Made by a program: the position numbers and the translations under genes. This document shows positions 34,796-43,778 of a DNA stretch of 62,020 bases, piece by piece. The notes under the pieces are model-generated. The model did no database searches. It had not been told where the DNA came from and saw only the letters and a list, made by a program, of their open reading frames with translations. Origin of the DNA: Marinobacterium jannaschii DSM 6295 (GTDB taxonomy: Bacteria > Pseudomonadota > Gammaproteobacteria > Pseudomonadales > Balneatricaceae); contig NZ_JHVJ01000031.1 in assembly GCF_000620085.1 (NCBI RefSeq), positions 1 through 62,020 of the forward strand, read 5' to 3'. Numbering within the stretch: position 1 is the stretch's first letter; each line of letters opens with the position of its first letter.

Positions 34796-35254
34796 TTAGC
34801 CGGTATATTTCGGCAGGTTAAAGGCTTCGCGGTAACCGAACAGCGCCTGGCTGCCACCGGTGTGAACGAAGACCACATTTTCACCCGCTTTAAAATGGCC
34901 CTGACGTACCAGATCAACCAGGCCGGCAAAGCCCTTACCTGAGTACACCGGATCCAGCAGGATGCCTTCGGTACGCGCCAACAGTTCAATCGCTTCGATG
35001 GTGCTTTTCGCCGGGAAGCCGTAACCCTTACCGATGTAGTTACAGTTAGCCACCACCTGCTCACGTTTTACCGCACCCGGAATGCCCATATGTTCACAGG
35101 TCGCTTCCGCCAGACGGAAGACGTTCGCTTCCTGCACGTCCTGAGGGACACGAACGCCTACACCCAATACAGGCACCAGGCTGTTGCTGCCGGCAAAACC
35201 GGTGACCAGACCCGCCTGGGTACCGGCACTACCGGTAGCGTGGACAACATGATC
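34796..35254 (-). pseudogene. D-cysteine desulfhydrase/L-cysteate sulfo-lyase-like remnant (3' part)
   Basis: Open from about 35254 ([16 protein letters not shown]) to 34796, giving some 150 C-terminal residues of a fold-type II PLP enzyme of the DcyD/ACC deaminase/CuyA group: [18 protein letters not shown] and [15 protein letters not shown] are conserved. The N-terminal half with the PLP lysine is deleted, and the frame meets a stop at 35258. CuyA releases sulfite and ammonia from cysteate, so this would fit the sulfonate genes elsewhere. The CuyA assignment within the family is inference. Confidence 0.8.
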
Positions 35255-35866
35255 TCCCTATCAACCCAGCATTCACTCAGCACCGCCTTCTTTCCCAACT
35301 GGTTTAACCAGTTGCAGGACGACGACAGCCGCAGCGGCGTACGCCTCAACGCCAGCAACTATCATGACTGCATCGACTACTTCCTGGCCGGACACAGCGA
35401 TTTCCTGCTCTGCTATCGGGCGGAAGGGATCGGTAACGAGCTGGAAAACAGCCATATCAGTTCGGTGGTAGTCGGTGCCGACAGCCTGATACCGGTGGTA
35501 GCCGAAAAACGGGCGGCCCGGATTGGACAGCAATCTGAGCTACCACACGTCAGTTTCCCGGCCGAGTCTTTCTTTGGCCGGTTGCTAACCCAGCATATCT
35601 ATCCAAGGCTGGAGAGCGAGCAGGGGCTGGATACCATGGGGGAAACCGCACTGAGCGAAGCGATGAAAGCGGTGGCACAGCAGGGGATGGGGGTGGTGTG
35701 ACTACCTCGGAGCCTGATCGAGGCGGAGCTGGATCAAGGCTCGCTGGTACAGCTGGAAGCCCTGCCGTCGATGACGCTGAAGATCCACCTCTATCGCTTC
35801 GCCTCCCAGCTGTCGCCGTTGGCGGAAGCCTTATGGCAGCAGGTCTGCGGCGAAGACCAGGAATAA
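35249..35866 (+). pseudogene. LysR regulator remnant with internal stop
   Basis: Starts inside the effector domain (LSTQHSLSTAFFPNW) and lacks the DNA-binding domain. At 35699-35701 a TGA replaces the Trp of the conserved (I/V)-W-LPRSL motif, as shown by GIAWLPRSLI in the homologue at 13980; the homology then continues in frame to the stop at 35866. It joins the CuyA-like remnant back to back at about 35250. Confidence 0.88.
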
Positions 35867-35916
35867 GGCAGACCGGGCCGATGATCGGCCCGGTTTATCA
35901 AATCCGTACTACAACC

Positions 35917-36798
35917 TCAGTCGGTCAGGTTATCGGGACGGTTAGCTTCACGTTCGTAATGCACCGGCAACGCTCGGCCATAGAACTGCTTAGCGCGCTC
36001 GGGACGGTTAACCGTATCCGGGTCGGTGACATAGGTAGGCAGCGCGATATAACGTGAGCGCTCACCTTCAACCCGGGTCACACGGTGCATGGAAAAGCGC
36101 CCTTTAAATATCTGCATATCGCCGGGCCGCAGTTCCAGCGTATGGACGCCCTCTCGTCCTCCGTTTAATACCTTACCTACTTCATCAAAGTTCTCATTTT
36201 CCGGGGTACGCAGATCCGGATAGTATTCAAACTCACCGCCCTTTTCCGGCTCCTGTACCAGGATGCTGACCGTGAATTCATTACCATCGAAGTGCCAGGG
36301 GAAGTAATTGCCCGGTTCCATCACACTGTAAGGATTACAACCCAGCGGATCGGCCCAGTTATAGATCGGTGCCACACCCAGGCAATCAGAAACAAACTGG
36401 CGGATCTCGTCAGAAGCATAGATTGCACGCAGGTCGGAATTTTCTTCCAGAATATCGGAGTTTACAAAACCGCTGCTGCGGCGCTCGAAGAATCGTTTGG
36501 GGTGATCTTCAGGCATCTCAGGATCATCTTTCGTCATATAGGGATTATGACTGTCTTCAGACCAGTAGATCTCGCCATACTGACGCTCCACCTCGGCGCG
36601 CATCCGCTCGATCGACTCATCACGAATAATATTGGGAATACGACAGCAGCCCACCGCATCCAGCTCAGCGCGACAACGCTCGACCAATTCCTGACGTAAA
36701 GGGTGGTCCGGCTGGTCGATTGGATAGCGCTCAAGATCGACAAACTCGGCCAGGGTTGGCAGACCGGTACGGTTTGGTAGTTCCACTGCTTGATTCAT
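35917..36798 (-). CDS. Fe(II)/2-oxoglutarate-dependent oxygenase
   Basis: 293 residues. The facial triad is visible as H-x-D in FPWHFDGNEFTVSIL and a distal His in FSMHRVTRVEG, with Arg in ERSRYIALP to bind 2-oxoglutarate. The region resembles what I recall of ArpA/HalD-BesD-like proteins, but the Asp is retained, predicting hydroxylation rather than halogenation. It is divergent from the DddP-like gene, and the shared 357-bp promoter region carries a LysR-type box at 36913. Substrate probably a free amino acid or small osmolyte (inference). Confidence 0.82.
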   Translation of the reverse strand: MNQAVELPNRTGLPTLAEFVDLERYPIDQPDHPLRQELVERCRAELDAVGCCRIPNIIRDESIERMRAEVERQYGEIYWSEDSHNPYMTKDDPEMPEDHPKRFFERRSSGFVNSDILEENSDLRAIYASDEIRQFVSDCLGVAPIYNWADPLGCNPYSVMEPGNYFPWHFDGNEFTVSILVQEPEKGGEFEYYPDLRTPENENFDEVGKVLNGGREGVHTLELRPGDMQIFKGRFSMHRVTRVEGERSRYIALPTYVTDPDTVNRPERAKQFYGRALPVHYEREANRPDNLTD

Positions 36799-36912
36799 AG
36801 TATTTCCTGCTTTTTATTTTTCTAAACCTTTGGGGGAAATCAGGCTTAAACCTTGAAACCGATAATCCTAATTTTCAGCCAGGAAATACAACGAGTTTTT
36901 TCTGTGGTTCAT

Positions 36913-36927
36913 ATCGAACTTTTCAAT
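36913..36927. promoter_or_regulatory. LysR-type box, one mismatch (ATCGAA-N3-TTCAAT)
   Basis: Shares the core of the boxes at 40688 and 53817. Located 115 bp upstream of the oxygenase start within the divergent region. The 357-bp interval 36799-37155 otherwise holds a 24-bp palindrome and AT-rich promoter-like sequence. Confidence 0.65.
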
Positions 36928-37030
36928 GCAATGTTACCACTTTAAATAAAGTACCTTAGAGACCCTCTCTATATAAACCGGCATTAAAACGATGAATTCA
37001 GCCCAATTTAATCACTCAACCCGTATCTGA

Positions 37031-37054
37031 TATCGAATATTTAAATATTTGATA
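37031..37054. promoter_or_regulatory. 24-bp palindrome upstream of the DddP-like gene
   Basis: TATCGAATATTTAAATATTTGATA is self-complementary except for one mirrored pair. It includes an ATCGAA half-site and a TTTGAT half-site spaced 10 bp apart, wider than the box at 36913. About 100 bp before the start codon. Confidence 0.6.
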
Positions 37055-37155
37055 GGAGGCATCGATTTTTTAATTTTCACTGGCGGGAACTAGTTGATAG
37101 CTTGATGCTTCGAGCGTCGGCAATTCGCCGGCCCTTTAGCGACAGGAGCTACCCT

Positions 37156-38358
37156 ATGCAGGCGCAGATCAGTGCCCCGGACTTCAGTGAAAACGAACTC
37201 GATACGCTGTTCGACTACAGGCTGGCGCGCATCCGTGCAGCGATGAAACAGCAGCAGGTGGATCTGTGCATACTCAGCAATCCGGTTAACCTGCGTTATG
37301 CGGTCAATTTCGACGAGTATCAGGTGTTTCAATCCCATATCCCCACCTGTTACCTGTTCCTGCCGCAGGAAGGACCGTTGCAGATGCACGGTGCCACCAG
37401 CCGTTCGCTTCCGGGGGTGGAACACTATCAGGCTTCCGACTTTCTGACCCCGTTTGATGGCGGCCTGGATCTGGATCGCAACTGCCGCCGCTTTAGCCAG
37501 TCGGTGAGCGAGACCCTGCGCTCCCTCGGGCTTGATCCTGCCGATGCGACTGTCGCCCTGGAACGCTTTACCCCCCTGGCAACCCTGGCCCTGCAAGCGG
37601 CCTCCATCAGGCTGACCGATGCCGAATGTATCGTCGAGCGCGCCAAGCTGATCAAGCATGAAACCGAGATCCGCTGCATGCGTCACGCCATCGCCGTTGC
37701 CGAGCTCGGTATCGCCCAGATGCATGACCAGTTACGTCCGGGCATCAGCGAAAATGAACTCTGGTCGGTACTGCACCAGGTCAATATTGCTCATGGTGGC
37801 GACTGGATCGAGGGCCGGATGCTGGCGTCCGGCCCGCGCACCAATCCCTGGCTGCAGGAGGCCACCGGGCGGTGCATCGAAGCGGGTGATATGGTCGCTT
37901 TCGACACCGACCTGATCGGCCCGATGGGCTTTATCGCCGATATCTCCCGCAGCTGGATCTGTGGCGGCGGCCCGGGCAATGCCGAGCAGCGCGCCGCCTA
38001 CCGCCATGCCTATGACGAGATCCAATTCAATATGGAACTGATCCGTCCCGGCGTCAGCTTCAAGGAACTATCCGACAACGCCTTCCAACGCCAGCCGGAG
38101 TACAAGGCCAATCGCTATGTCTGCTCTTTCCATGGGGCCGGACTGTCGGATGAGTATCCTAAAATCTATTACGAAGAGGACTGGGGACGCAGCGGTTATG
38201 ACGGCATCATCGAGGAAAATATGGTGTTCTGCGTCGAAAGTTTCTCCGGTGCCGAGGGTGCCCGCGAGGGGGTAAAACTGGAGGAGATGGTCAGGGTCAC
38301 GGCTGATGGCTATGAAAAGCTATCGACCTATCCGTTTGAAAGCGAGCTGCTGAGTTAA
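37156..38358 (+). CDS. DddP-like M24-family protein (candidate DMSP lyase)
   Basis: 400 residues from the ATG at 37156, which has AGGAG upstream. The creatinase/aminopeptidase (M24) fold carries six metal ligands D250, D252 (FDTD), D262, H326, E361 and E376, and D332 lies where DddP has its proposed catalytic base. Each position is 45 less than the number I recall for the Ruegeria DddP structure, and GGDWIEGRMLASGPRTNPW matches the DddP segment well. DddP cleaves dimethylsulfoniopropionate to DMS and acrylate. A related non-lyase M24 enzyme remains possible. Divergent from the oxygenase. Confidence 0.75.
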   Translation: MQAQISAPDFSENELDTLFDYRLARIRAAMKQQQVDLCILSNPVNLRYAVNFDEYQVFQSHIPTCYLFLPQEGPLQMHGATSRSLPGVEHYQASDFLTPFDGGLDLDRNCRRFSQSVSETLRSLGLDPADATVALERFTPLATLALQAASIRLTDAECIVERAKLIKHETEIRCMRHAIAVAELGIAQMHDQLRPGISENELWSVLHQVNIAHGGDWIEGRMLASGPRTNPWLQEATGRCIEAGDMVAFDTDLIGPMGFIADISRSWICGGGPGNAEQRAAYRHAYDEIQFNMELIRPGVSFKELSDNAFQRQPEYKANRYVCSFHGAGLSDEYPKIYYEEDWGRSGYDGIIEENMVFCVESFSGAEGAREGVKLEEMVRVTADGYEKLSTYPFESELLS

Positions 38359-38386
38359 AACTAAACCAGACGGACTGATCGCCCGT

Positions 38387-38409
38387 GCGGCCCCTCTCTG
38401 AGGGGCCGC
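38387..38409. terminator. Strong hairpin between convergent genes
   Basis: 10-bp stem GCGGCCCCTC/GAGGGGCCGC with TCT loop, no T-run. Separates the DddP-like gene from the FrhB-like gene. Confidence 0.65.
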
Positions 38410-38422
38410 CACTGTGTTGAAC

Positions 38423-39703
38423 CTATTCACCCGAACAGGGGCAGGCTTCTGATGCCTTACCCTCCCTGACCCGCTGCCGGGTTCCATCCCGCTGCTCGCG
38501 GTTAAACTCTATCCCCTGCGCTTCGCCCAACCGGTTCAACCGTAGCCTGGCATGCTGGATACCCAGGTGCCCCTCGGCCATTAACCCTTCGATACGTGCC
38601 GCTGCGGCCTGCTTCTTATTCACCAGATGGGGCTGGTAACTATCCATATCCCGTGGCGTGATCGCCTTCCCCAGTGTTAATGTCCTGGCATCTGCCGCCG
38701 ACTGCAGCAATGCCTGCCCGGCGACTGTTCGGGCAATAATGGTATTGGTGCCCGGATCTTCCGCCTCTGCCTCGGTATCCACAGTACAGTTTGGCCAGCT
38801 ATCGGCAGCGACCAGATCAGCGCCCTCAGCCATGCCATCGGGACAGATCTTGCAACGAAACGGCAGTGACCAGCCAGCTTCATCCTCGCCCCAGAAATCG
38901 GAATAACGTCGCTCGATCACCCGCCCATCCGTCGACTCAAATCGGGTCGGCCCGGGACAACCCCGGCCACGGAAACGCACGTGCTGTAACACATCCGGGG
39001 CCATCCCCAATTCGGCAGCGTAGGCCTCCACCGCCTTAGGTTCGCGAAAGCCGCCACAGACCGGCGCCAGCCAGTACTTCACCAGCTGGTCGACCCGGCT
39101 ATCCTGACGGGCATAGTTGCGCAGTGCGGCGATATCGCAGGGCTTGCCGATAAAGGCAAACGGCTGGTTACGCTCCAGGATCTCCAGGATGTCGATTAAC
39201 GGCGCTGCCGGCCCATAGCGCGAGCCTGTTGCCTCCCAGACATCGGCGGCATCAAAACTGAGGTGACGCTGGCCGAAAATGGCATGCTGCTGTGAAGCTT
39301 TCACATGCAGGACAAAATCGACTTCGCCGCTGGCAAGCAGGTGTGTTGCCAAGGCCGTCAGTGCCCCACCGGTGGAGGCCTCAAACCGTACCCGGGCATC
39401 AGAAGCCCAACCCAACGTCATCCTGCGATAGCTACCCCAGGTCTCGTCATACTTGCTATCCGAGGCTATAAGCCGTTGCGGCATACCTTCAATCACGATT
39501 CCGGGACAATGCTGGTAGATCTGATCCACCACGCTGTCATCAAGTTCCCCCACCACTACCGGCCGCTCAAAGCCGCTGGCCACTTTACACATCTCAACGT
39601 TCTCTGCCCCGGCAAGGGACTGGCATAAGCCGCACCCGGTGCACATTGCCTCTTCGACAATACGGTACAACCGTTGTGTAGGCGACTGGCTAATCTCACT
39701 CAT
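38423..39703 (-). CDS. FrhB-like iron-sulfur protein (coenzyme F420 hydrogenase/dehydrogenase beta family)
   Basis: 426 residues. The N-terminal cluster motif is CTGCGLCQ followed by a further Cys (EMC). The FrhB core has STGGALTALATHLL, KPCDIAALRNYAR, GRGCPGPTRF and the second cluster region FRCKICPDGMAEGADL. The C-terminus is Cys-rich (EACPCSGE). Family members reduce or oxidise deazaflavin, flavin or other substrates with FAD and 4Fe-4S clusters. F420 is uncommon in this kind of host, so another electron acceptor is plausible. The start at 39701-39703 has GAGGAG upstream; it lies 10 bp after the DMT gene, as one operon. Confidence 0.82.
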   Translation of the reverse strand: MSEISQSPTQRLYRIVEEAMCTGCGLCQSLAGAENVEMCKVASGFERPVVVGELDDSVVDQIYQHCPGIVIEGMPQRLIASDSKYDETWGSYRRMTLGWASDARVRFEASTGGALTALATHLLASGEVDFVLHVKASQQHAIFGQRHLSFDAADVWEATGSRYGPAAPLIDILEILERNQPFAFIGKPCDIAALRNYARQDSRVDQLVKYWLAPVCGGFREPKAVEAYAAELGMAPDVLQHVRFRGRGCPGPTRFESTDGRVIERRYSDFWGEDEAGWSLPFRCKICPDGMAEGADLVAADSWPNCTVDTEAEAEDPGTNTIIARTVAGQALLQSAADARTLTLGKAITPRDMDSYQPHLVNKKQAAAARIEGLMAEGHLGIQHARLRLNRLGEAQGIEFNREQRDGTRQRVREGKASEACPCSGE

Positions 39704-39713
39704 CGCGTACTCC

Positions 39714-40601
39714 TCAGCATCGCTTGTTTTCGGCTCGTCCGATGGCGATCGCATAGAGGCCGCTGCCAATCACGATGGCAGCCCCCAGGATCGTCCAGCC
39801 ATCGGGTAACTCGGCAAACACCACCACCCCAATCAGGGTGGCGAACAACAGCAAACTGTAGTTGAAGGGTTGCAGCATCGACGCCGGAGCGTACTCCAGC
39901 GCTTTGACCAGAAACAGGTGTCCGGCAATCCCGCTGACCGACAGGATGCTCAGCATCAACCACTGATCAGAGTTGGGTGGTTGCCACTGGGGAATACCGA
40001 ACAAGCTGCCACCGATGCAGCCCACCAGCGCCATATACAGCATATTGGTATCAAAGTTGTCGTGGCGGCTGACCTTGCGAGTGATGATATTGTAGAGGGC
40101 GAAAGTGACGGCAGCCGACAGGGCAATCAGCGCCTCAGGTTTAAACAACCCCAGGCCCGGGCGAATAATAATCAGGGTGCCGATAAAGCCCACCAGCACT
40201 GCCATCCCGCGTAGCCGCCCCACACGTTCCCCCAGCAAAGGTCCCGCCAGCACAATTGCGAGCAATGGGAAACAGGCCAGCAGGGCATGGGCCTCAGCCA
40301 AGCCAAGATAACGTAACGAGAGATTGAAGATTGCGATCTCCGCCACAGAGAGGATTGAGCGTGATAACTGTAAGCCGAGATGCTCCGTCCTAAAGGCTTG
40401 GCGAAGTGTTCCCCTGAGATGGAGGTAAACCACGGCAAACAGGGCAAATATCCAGTACCGCACCATCACAAATTGCGCCACCGCCATATCCTGCACCAAC
40501 ACCTTGGTGATGCCATCCTGGGTTGCAAATACCAGCATCGATAGCAGGCACAACACAATCCCCTTTCGCGCCGCTACATTTTCCGAGTGAACCAGCTGCA
40601 T
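39714..40601 (-). CDS. EamA/DMT-family transporter
   Basis: 295 residues with ten hydrophobic segments in two EamA halves (ATQDGITKVLVQDMAVAQFV; ALIALSAAVTFALYNIITRK). Inner-membrane metabolite exporter or importer; substrate unknown. First gene of the operon with the FrhB-like gene and divergent from the LysR at 40874, with paired LysR-type boxes in between. It may carry the substrate or product of the FrhB-like enzyme. Confidence 0.85.
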   Translation of the reverse strand: MQLVHSENVAARKGIVLCLLSMLVFATQDGITKVLVQDMAVAQFVMVRYWIFALFAVVYLHLRGTLRQAFRTEHLGLQLSRSILSVAEIAIFNLSLRYLGLAEAHALLACFPLLAIVLAGPLLGERVGRLRGMAVLVGFIGTLIIIRPGLGLFKPEALIALSAAVTFALYNIITRKVSRHDNFDTNMLYMALVGCIGGSLFGIPQWQPPNSDQWLMLSILSVSGIAGHLFLVKALEYAPASMLQPFNYSLLLFATLIGVVVFAELPDGWTILGAAIVIGSGLYAIAIGRAENKRC

Positions 40602-40665
40602 TGCACACCTGCCCCTGTACTGAATGACTTGCCCGACAATAGCAGGGGAAACTCAGGCTCTCCCA

Positions 40666-40702
40666 ATTGAATTTTTCCACTATGGCGATCGAAAAGTTCG
40701 AT
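40666..40702. promoter_or_regulatory. Paired LysR-type boxes (perfect box at 40688)
   Basis: A perfect ATCGAA-AAG-TTCGAT (40688-40702, extended to GATCGAA/TTCGATC) and a degenerate ATTGAA-TTT-TTCCAC (40666-40680) are spaced 22 bp apart, about two helical turns, as for recognition and activation sites of LTTRs. T-N11-A is satisfied. It lies between the DMT operon and the LysR gene. Confidence 0.75.
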
Positions 40703-40873
40703 CCGTGCAAGGGTAGCTTGCGACTGCTCTGGCTATCGCTAACGCAGTTCAAGTCACGAAAAGTATGTAATTTGCGCCACCTCTGCTCTGCCCCCGCCAC
40801 CCTTATTGATTCAATAATCAGTTATTACTAGCCTCATATATCTAATTTCTCAATAACAACAAGAATAAGCATC

Positions 40874-41749
40874 ATGAACATCAACCATATGCGCGCCTTT
40901 CTCGAAGTCGCCAAGAGTGGCAGTTTCCAGCTGGCCGCCGAGCGCCTGCATATCACCCAATCCACCGTCAGTTCACGCATCAAGGTGCTGGAGACCCAGC
41001 TGGGCAGCTCGCTGCTGATCAGGAAACGGGATGGTTCCGAGCTGACCAGTGCTGGACGGCATTTTATCCGTTTCGCCCATACCGCTGTGCGCGCCTGGGA
41101 GCAGGCCCGTCAGGAAGTGGGGCTACCCGATGAACTGAAGTCAGTGATCTCGCTCGGCGTGCAACTCAATCTCTGGGACCGGATGGCACCGCCCTGGATC
41201 GACCGGATGCAGCATAAACTACCCGAGATCGGCACCCGGGTGATGATGGATTATTCGGAAAACCTGCTGGAGGCGATGAGCAACGGCGAGCTGGATCTGG
41301 CGATCACCTTTGTCCCGCGCCAGCAGGCGGAGCTGGTGAGCGAATTCCTGATGGAAGATACCCTGGTACTGGTATCGACCGAGCCGCGCAAGGCGGTCAA
41401 GCACTGGATGCCCGACTATGTCTTTGTCGACTGGGGTGCCGAATTCAGGGCGGCCCACGCCCAGGCCTATCCGGAGACCCGGGCGCCCAAGCTCAGCGTT
41501 GGCCTCGGCATGGTGGGGCTGGACTATATCCTGCGCTACGGCGGCTGCGGCTATTTCCCCGAACGCAGCATCGAGTCACTTATTAACCAGGGCAAGCTGT
41601 TCTATATCGAAGATGCGCCCAAGTTCCAACGTCCGGTGTATATGGCCTATCCCAAGGAGCCGGTGGATATGGAGTTGCTGGAGATCGCCATTGAAACGCT
41701 GCGCGAAGTGGTTTCCGATGATATGAGTACCAACCAGAACGTCAGTTAG
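40874..41749 (+). CDS. LysR-family regulator (paralogue of 57074)
   Basis: 291 residues. The HTH reads SFQLAAERLHITQSTVSSRIKVLETQLG and is near-identical in plan to the regulator at 57074 (SFQKASENLHITQSTVSARIKTLEDRL). Their effector domains also correspond (YVDWG.EFR..H.QAYP segments). Divergent from the DMT/FrhB-like operon, it probably binds the box at 40688 and the related boxes at 36.9 and 53.8 kb. The 3' end overlaps the convergent HxlR gene by 4 bp. Confidence 0.9.
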   Translation: MNINHMRAFLEVAKSGSFQLAAERLHITQSTVSSRIKVLETQLGSSLLIRKRDGSELTSAGRHFIRFAHTAVRAWEQARQEVGLPDELKSVISLGVQLNLWDRMAPPWIDRMQHKLPEIGTRVMMDYSENLLEAMSNGELDLAITFVPRQQAELVSEFLMEDTLVLVSTEPRKAVKHWMPDYVFVDWGAEFRAAHAQAYPETRAPKLSVGLGMVGLDYILRYGGCGYFPERSIESLINQGKLFYIEDAPKFQRPVYMAYPKEPVDMELLEIAIETLREVVSDDMSTNQNVS

Positions 41750-42090
41750 CTGTGCTGCTCGATCTCCTGCTGCAACGCTTCCAGCTCATCAAGAATACGC
41801 AGGAACTTGTTGCCGAACGGGGTCACTACGTACTCAACCCGGGGCGGGGTCTCGTTGTAGGCAATGCGCTCGAGAATGCCAAACTCGACGTTCTTACGCA
41901 GGCAATCGTTCAGCACCTTGGTGGTCAGTCCCTCGACACTACGGACCATCTCGCCCGGCCGGTTTATGCCAGCGGCCAGTAGCTGGTAGACGGTCAGCGA
42001 CCACTTGCAGCCATAGATCGTCTCGACCATGCGGGCACTGCGCGCCGGGGCAGATTTTCGGGAAAATATTTTTTCGTTATTTATCATCAA
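41746..42090 (-). CDS. HxlR-family transcriptional regulator
   Basis: 114 residues. The winged HTH has the HxlR features [23 protein letters not shown] and [24 protein letters not shown], then YVVTPFG at the wing. HxlR proteins often sense electrophiles or substrates of an adjacent oxidoreductase. Divergent from the SDR gene (96-bp gap), so it probably regulates it. Confidence 0.85.
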   Translation of the reverse strand: MMINNEKIFSRKSAPARSARMVETIYGCKWSLTVYQLLAAGINRPGEMVRSVEGLTTKVLNDCLRKNVEFGILERIAYNETPPRVEYVVTPFGNKFLRILDELEALQQEIEQHS

Positions 42091-42186
42091 GATGTACCAA
42101 AAAGTAACTACCTAACCAATTTGTGCTTACTTTTTCCGTCACAGTCTGCAGACGTATTCTGCCTCCACCAGACAGGAGGTATCAAT

Positions 42187-42954
42187 ATGAACTCAGCAGA
42201 CAAAACTATCGCACTCATTGTCGGCGGCTCCAGTGGTATTGGATATGCTACCGCGAAACAACTCGCAGCAAAGAATATAGAAACCGTGATTGTCGGGCGG
42301 AATCCAGAGAAACTGGAGTCAGCCTATCAGGCGCTTTCAGCTTTAGCACCCAGTCAATATATCGAAGCAGATCTTTATACGGATTCAGGTCTACAGGCGG
42401 TAATAAGCTTTGTGCAGGAAAACAAAGGCCATATTAAATATCTGGTTAATGCTGCAGGGTATTTCAATCCCCTGCCATTTCTTGAGCATGGTCACGACGA
42501 TTACGAACAATACCAACAGTTAAACCGGGCGCTGTTTTTTATATCCCAGGCGGTAGCGCGCAATATGCAAACCCAGGGAGGAGGCTCAATCGTCAACATC
42601 GGTTCGATGTGGGCGAAACAGGCAATCAAGGCCACACCCTCATCCGCCTACTCGATGGCCAAGGCAGGACTGCATGCACTGACGCAGCATATGGCGATGG
42701 AACTGGCCGAAGCCGGTATCCGCGTCAATGCCGTCTCTCCGGCCGTGGTCAAAACCCCGATCTATGAGGAGTTTATCCCGCAAGAGAGTATTGATGAGCA
42801 GTTGGCGGGGTTCGACGGCTTTCATCCGATTGGCCGTATCGGCACCGCCGAAGATGTTGCCAGCAGCATCAGCTTCTTGTTGAGCGATGAGGCCAGTTGG
42901 GTCACCGGGGCTATCTGGGATGTGGATGGTGGCGTTATTGCTGGCAGGAACTGA
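42187..42954 (+). CDS. Short-chain dehydrogenase/reductase
   Basis: 255 residues from the ATG at 42187, preceded by AGGAGG. The cofactor motif is GGSSGIG (NAD(P) binding), then NAAG, catalytic Ser in NIGSMW and YSMAK (Tyr/Lys). Classical SDR length; the C-terminal [13 protein letters not shown] is typical. Substrate unknown. Likely controlled by the divergent HxlR regulator. Confidence 0.88.
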   Translation: MNSADKTIALIVGGSSGIGYATAKQLAAKNIETVIVGRNPEKLESAYQALSALAPSQYIEADLYTDSGLQAVISFVQENKGHIKYLVNAAGYFNPLPFLEHGHDDYEQYQQLNRALFFISQAVARNMQTQGGGSIVNIGSMWAKQAIKATPSSAYSMAKAGLHALTQHMAMELAEAGIRVNAVSPAVVKTPIYEEFIPQESIDEQLAGFDGFHPIGRIGTAEDVASSISFLLSDEASWVTGAIWDVDGGVIAGRN

Positions 42955-42989
42955 ACCGGCGGGCCATGCCCGAAGCTAGCCGTGGAATA

Positions 42990-43020
42990 AGACAGAGGGT
43001 TGCCAGACAACCCTCTGTCT
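42990..43020. terminator. Bidirectional terminator
   Basis: 13-bp stem AGACAGAGGGTTG/CAACCCTCTGTCT with a 5-nt loop, between the SDR gene and the ABC ATPase gene. Confidence 0.9.
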
Positions 43021-43033
43021 TGAGGTGGAAGCG

Positions 43034-43759
43034 TTACAGTATCATCGACAGGAACTGTTGCAGGCGTGGATTGCTCGGGTTATCGAAGAACGCTTCCGGC
43101 GTTTCATCCACCAGCAGCTGGCCGTCTTCCATAAACAGCACCCGATCTGCGACCTCTCTGGCAAAGCCCATCTCATGGGTCACCACCACCATGGTCATGC
43201 CATCGGCAGCCAGGCTCTTCATCACGTCCAGCACCTCCCCGACCATTTCCGGGTCCAGGGCCGAAGTTGGCTCGTCAAACAGCATGATGTTGGGCTTCAT
43301 CGCCAGGGCCCGGGCAATAGCCACACGTTGCTGCTGACCGCCGGAGAGATTGCTGGGGTAGTTGGCCATCCGCTGTTGAAGGCCTACCTTAGTCAGCAAT
43401 TCCATCGCCTGGCGCTCAACATCGGCCTTATTGCGTTTGGCTACCTTGATCGGTGCCAGCATCACATTGCCCAATGCATCCATATGCGGGAACAGGTTGA
43501 AGCCCTGGAAAACCATACCAACCTCTTCGCGCAGCTGATTGATATCGGTTTTCTTATCGTACATATCGGTGCCATCAATACTGATGGAACCACCGTTGAT
43601 GGTTTCGAGCTGGTTCAGGGTTCGCAGGAAAGTGGACTTGCCAGATCCGGACGGCCCGACGATCACCACCACTTCACCGCGCCTGACAGTTGCCGACACT
43701 TTCTTCAGCGCGTGGCATCCATTGGGGTAGATCTTCTCGACGTTCTTCGCAATGATCAT
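43034..43759 (-). CDS. Polar amino-acid ABC transporter ATPase
   Basis: 241 residues from the ATG at 43757-43759; a GTG nine codons upstream overlaps the permease stop but is less likely. Walker [10 protein letters not shown], signature LSGGQQQR, Walker [15 protein letters not shown] and the switch His in VVTHEMGFA are complete. It energises uptake with the permease and binding protein upstream in the same operon. The neighbouring CtlX-like and cyclodeaminase genes suggest arginine/citrulline/ornithine import. Confidence 0.92.
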   Translation of the reverse strand: MIIAKNVEKIYPNGCHALKKVSATVRRGEVVVIVGPSGSGKSTFLRTLNQLETINGGSISIDGTDMYDKKTDINQLREEVGMVFQGFNLFPHMDALGNVMLAPIKVAKRNKADVERQAMELLTKVGLQQRMANYPSNLSGGQQQRVAIARALAMKPNIMLFDEPTSALDPEMVGEVLDVMKSLAADGMTMVVVTHEMGFAREVADRVLFMEDGQLLVDETPEAFFDNPSNPRLQQFLSMIL

Positions 43760-43778
43760 GTCATTGCCCTGATAATCT

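Noticed and set aside
35917-36798. Radical halogenase assignment for the 2-oxoglutarate oxygenase
   Set aside because: Known Fe/2OG halogenases replace the carboxylate ligand with Gly or Ala; here H-x-D is intact.
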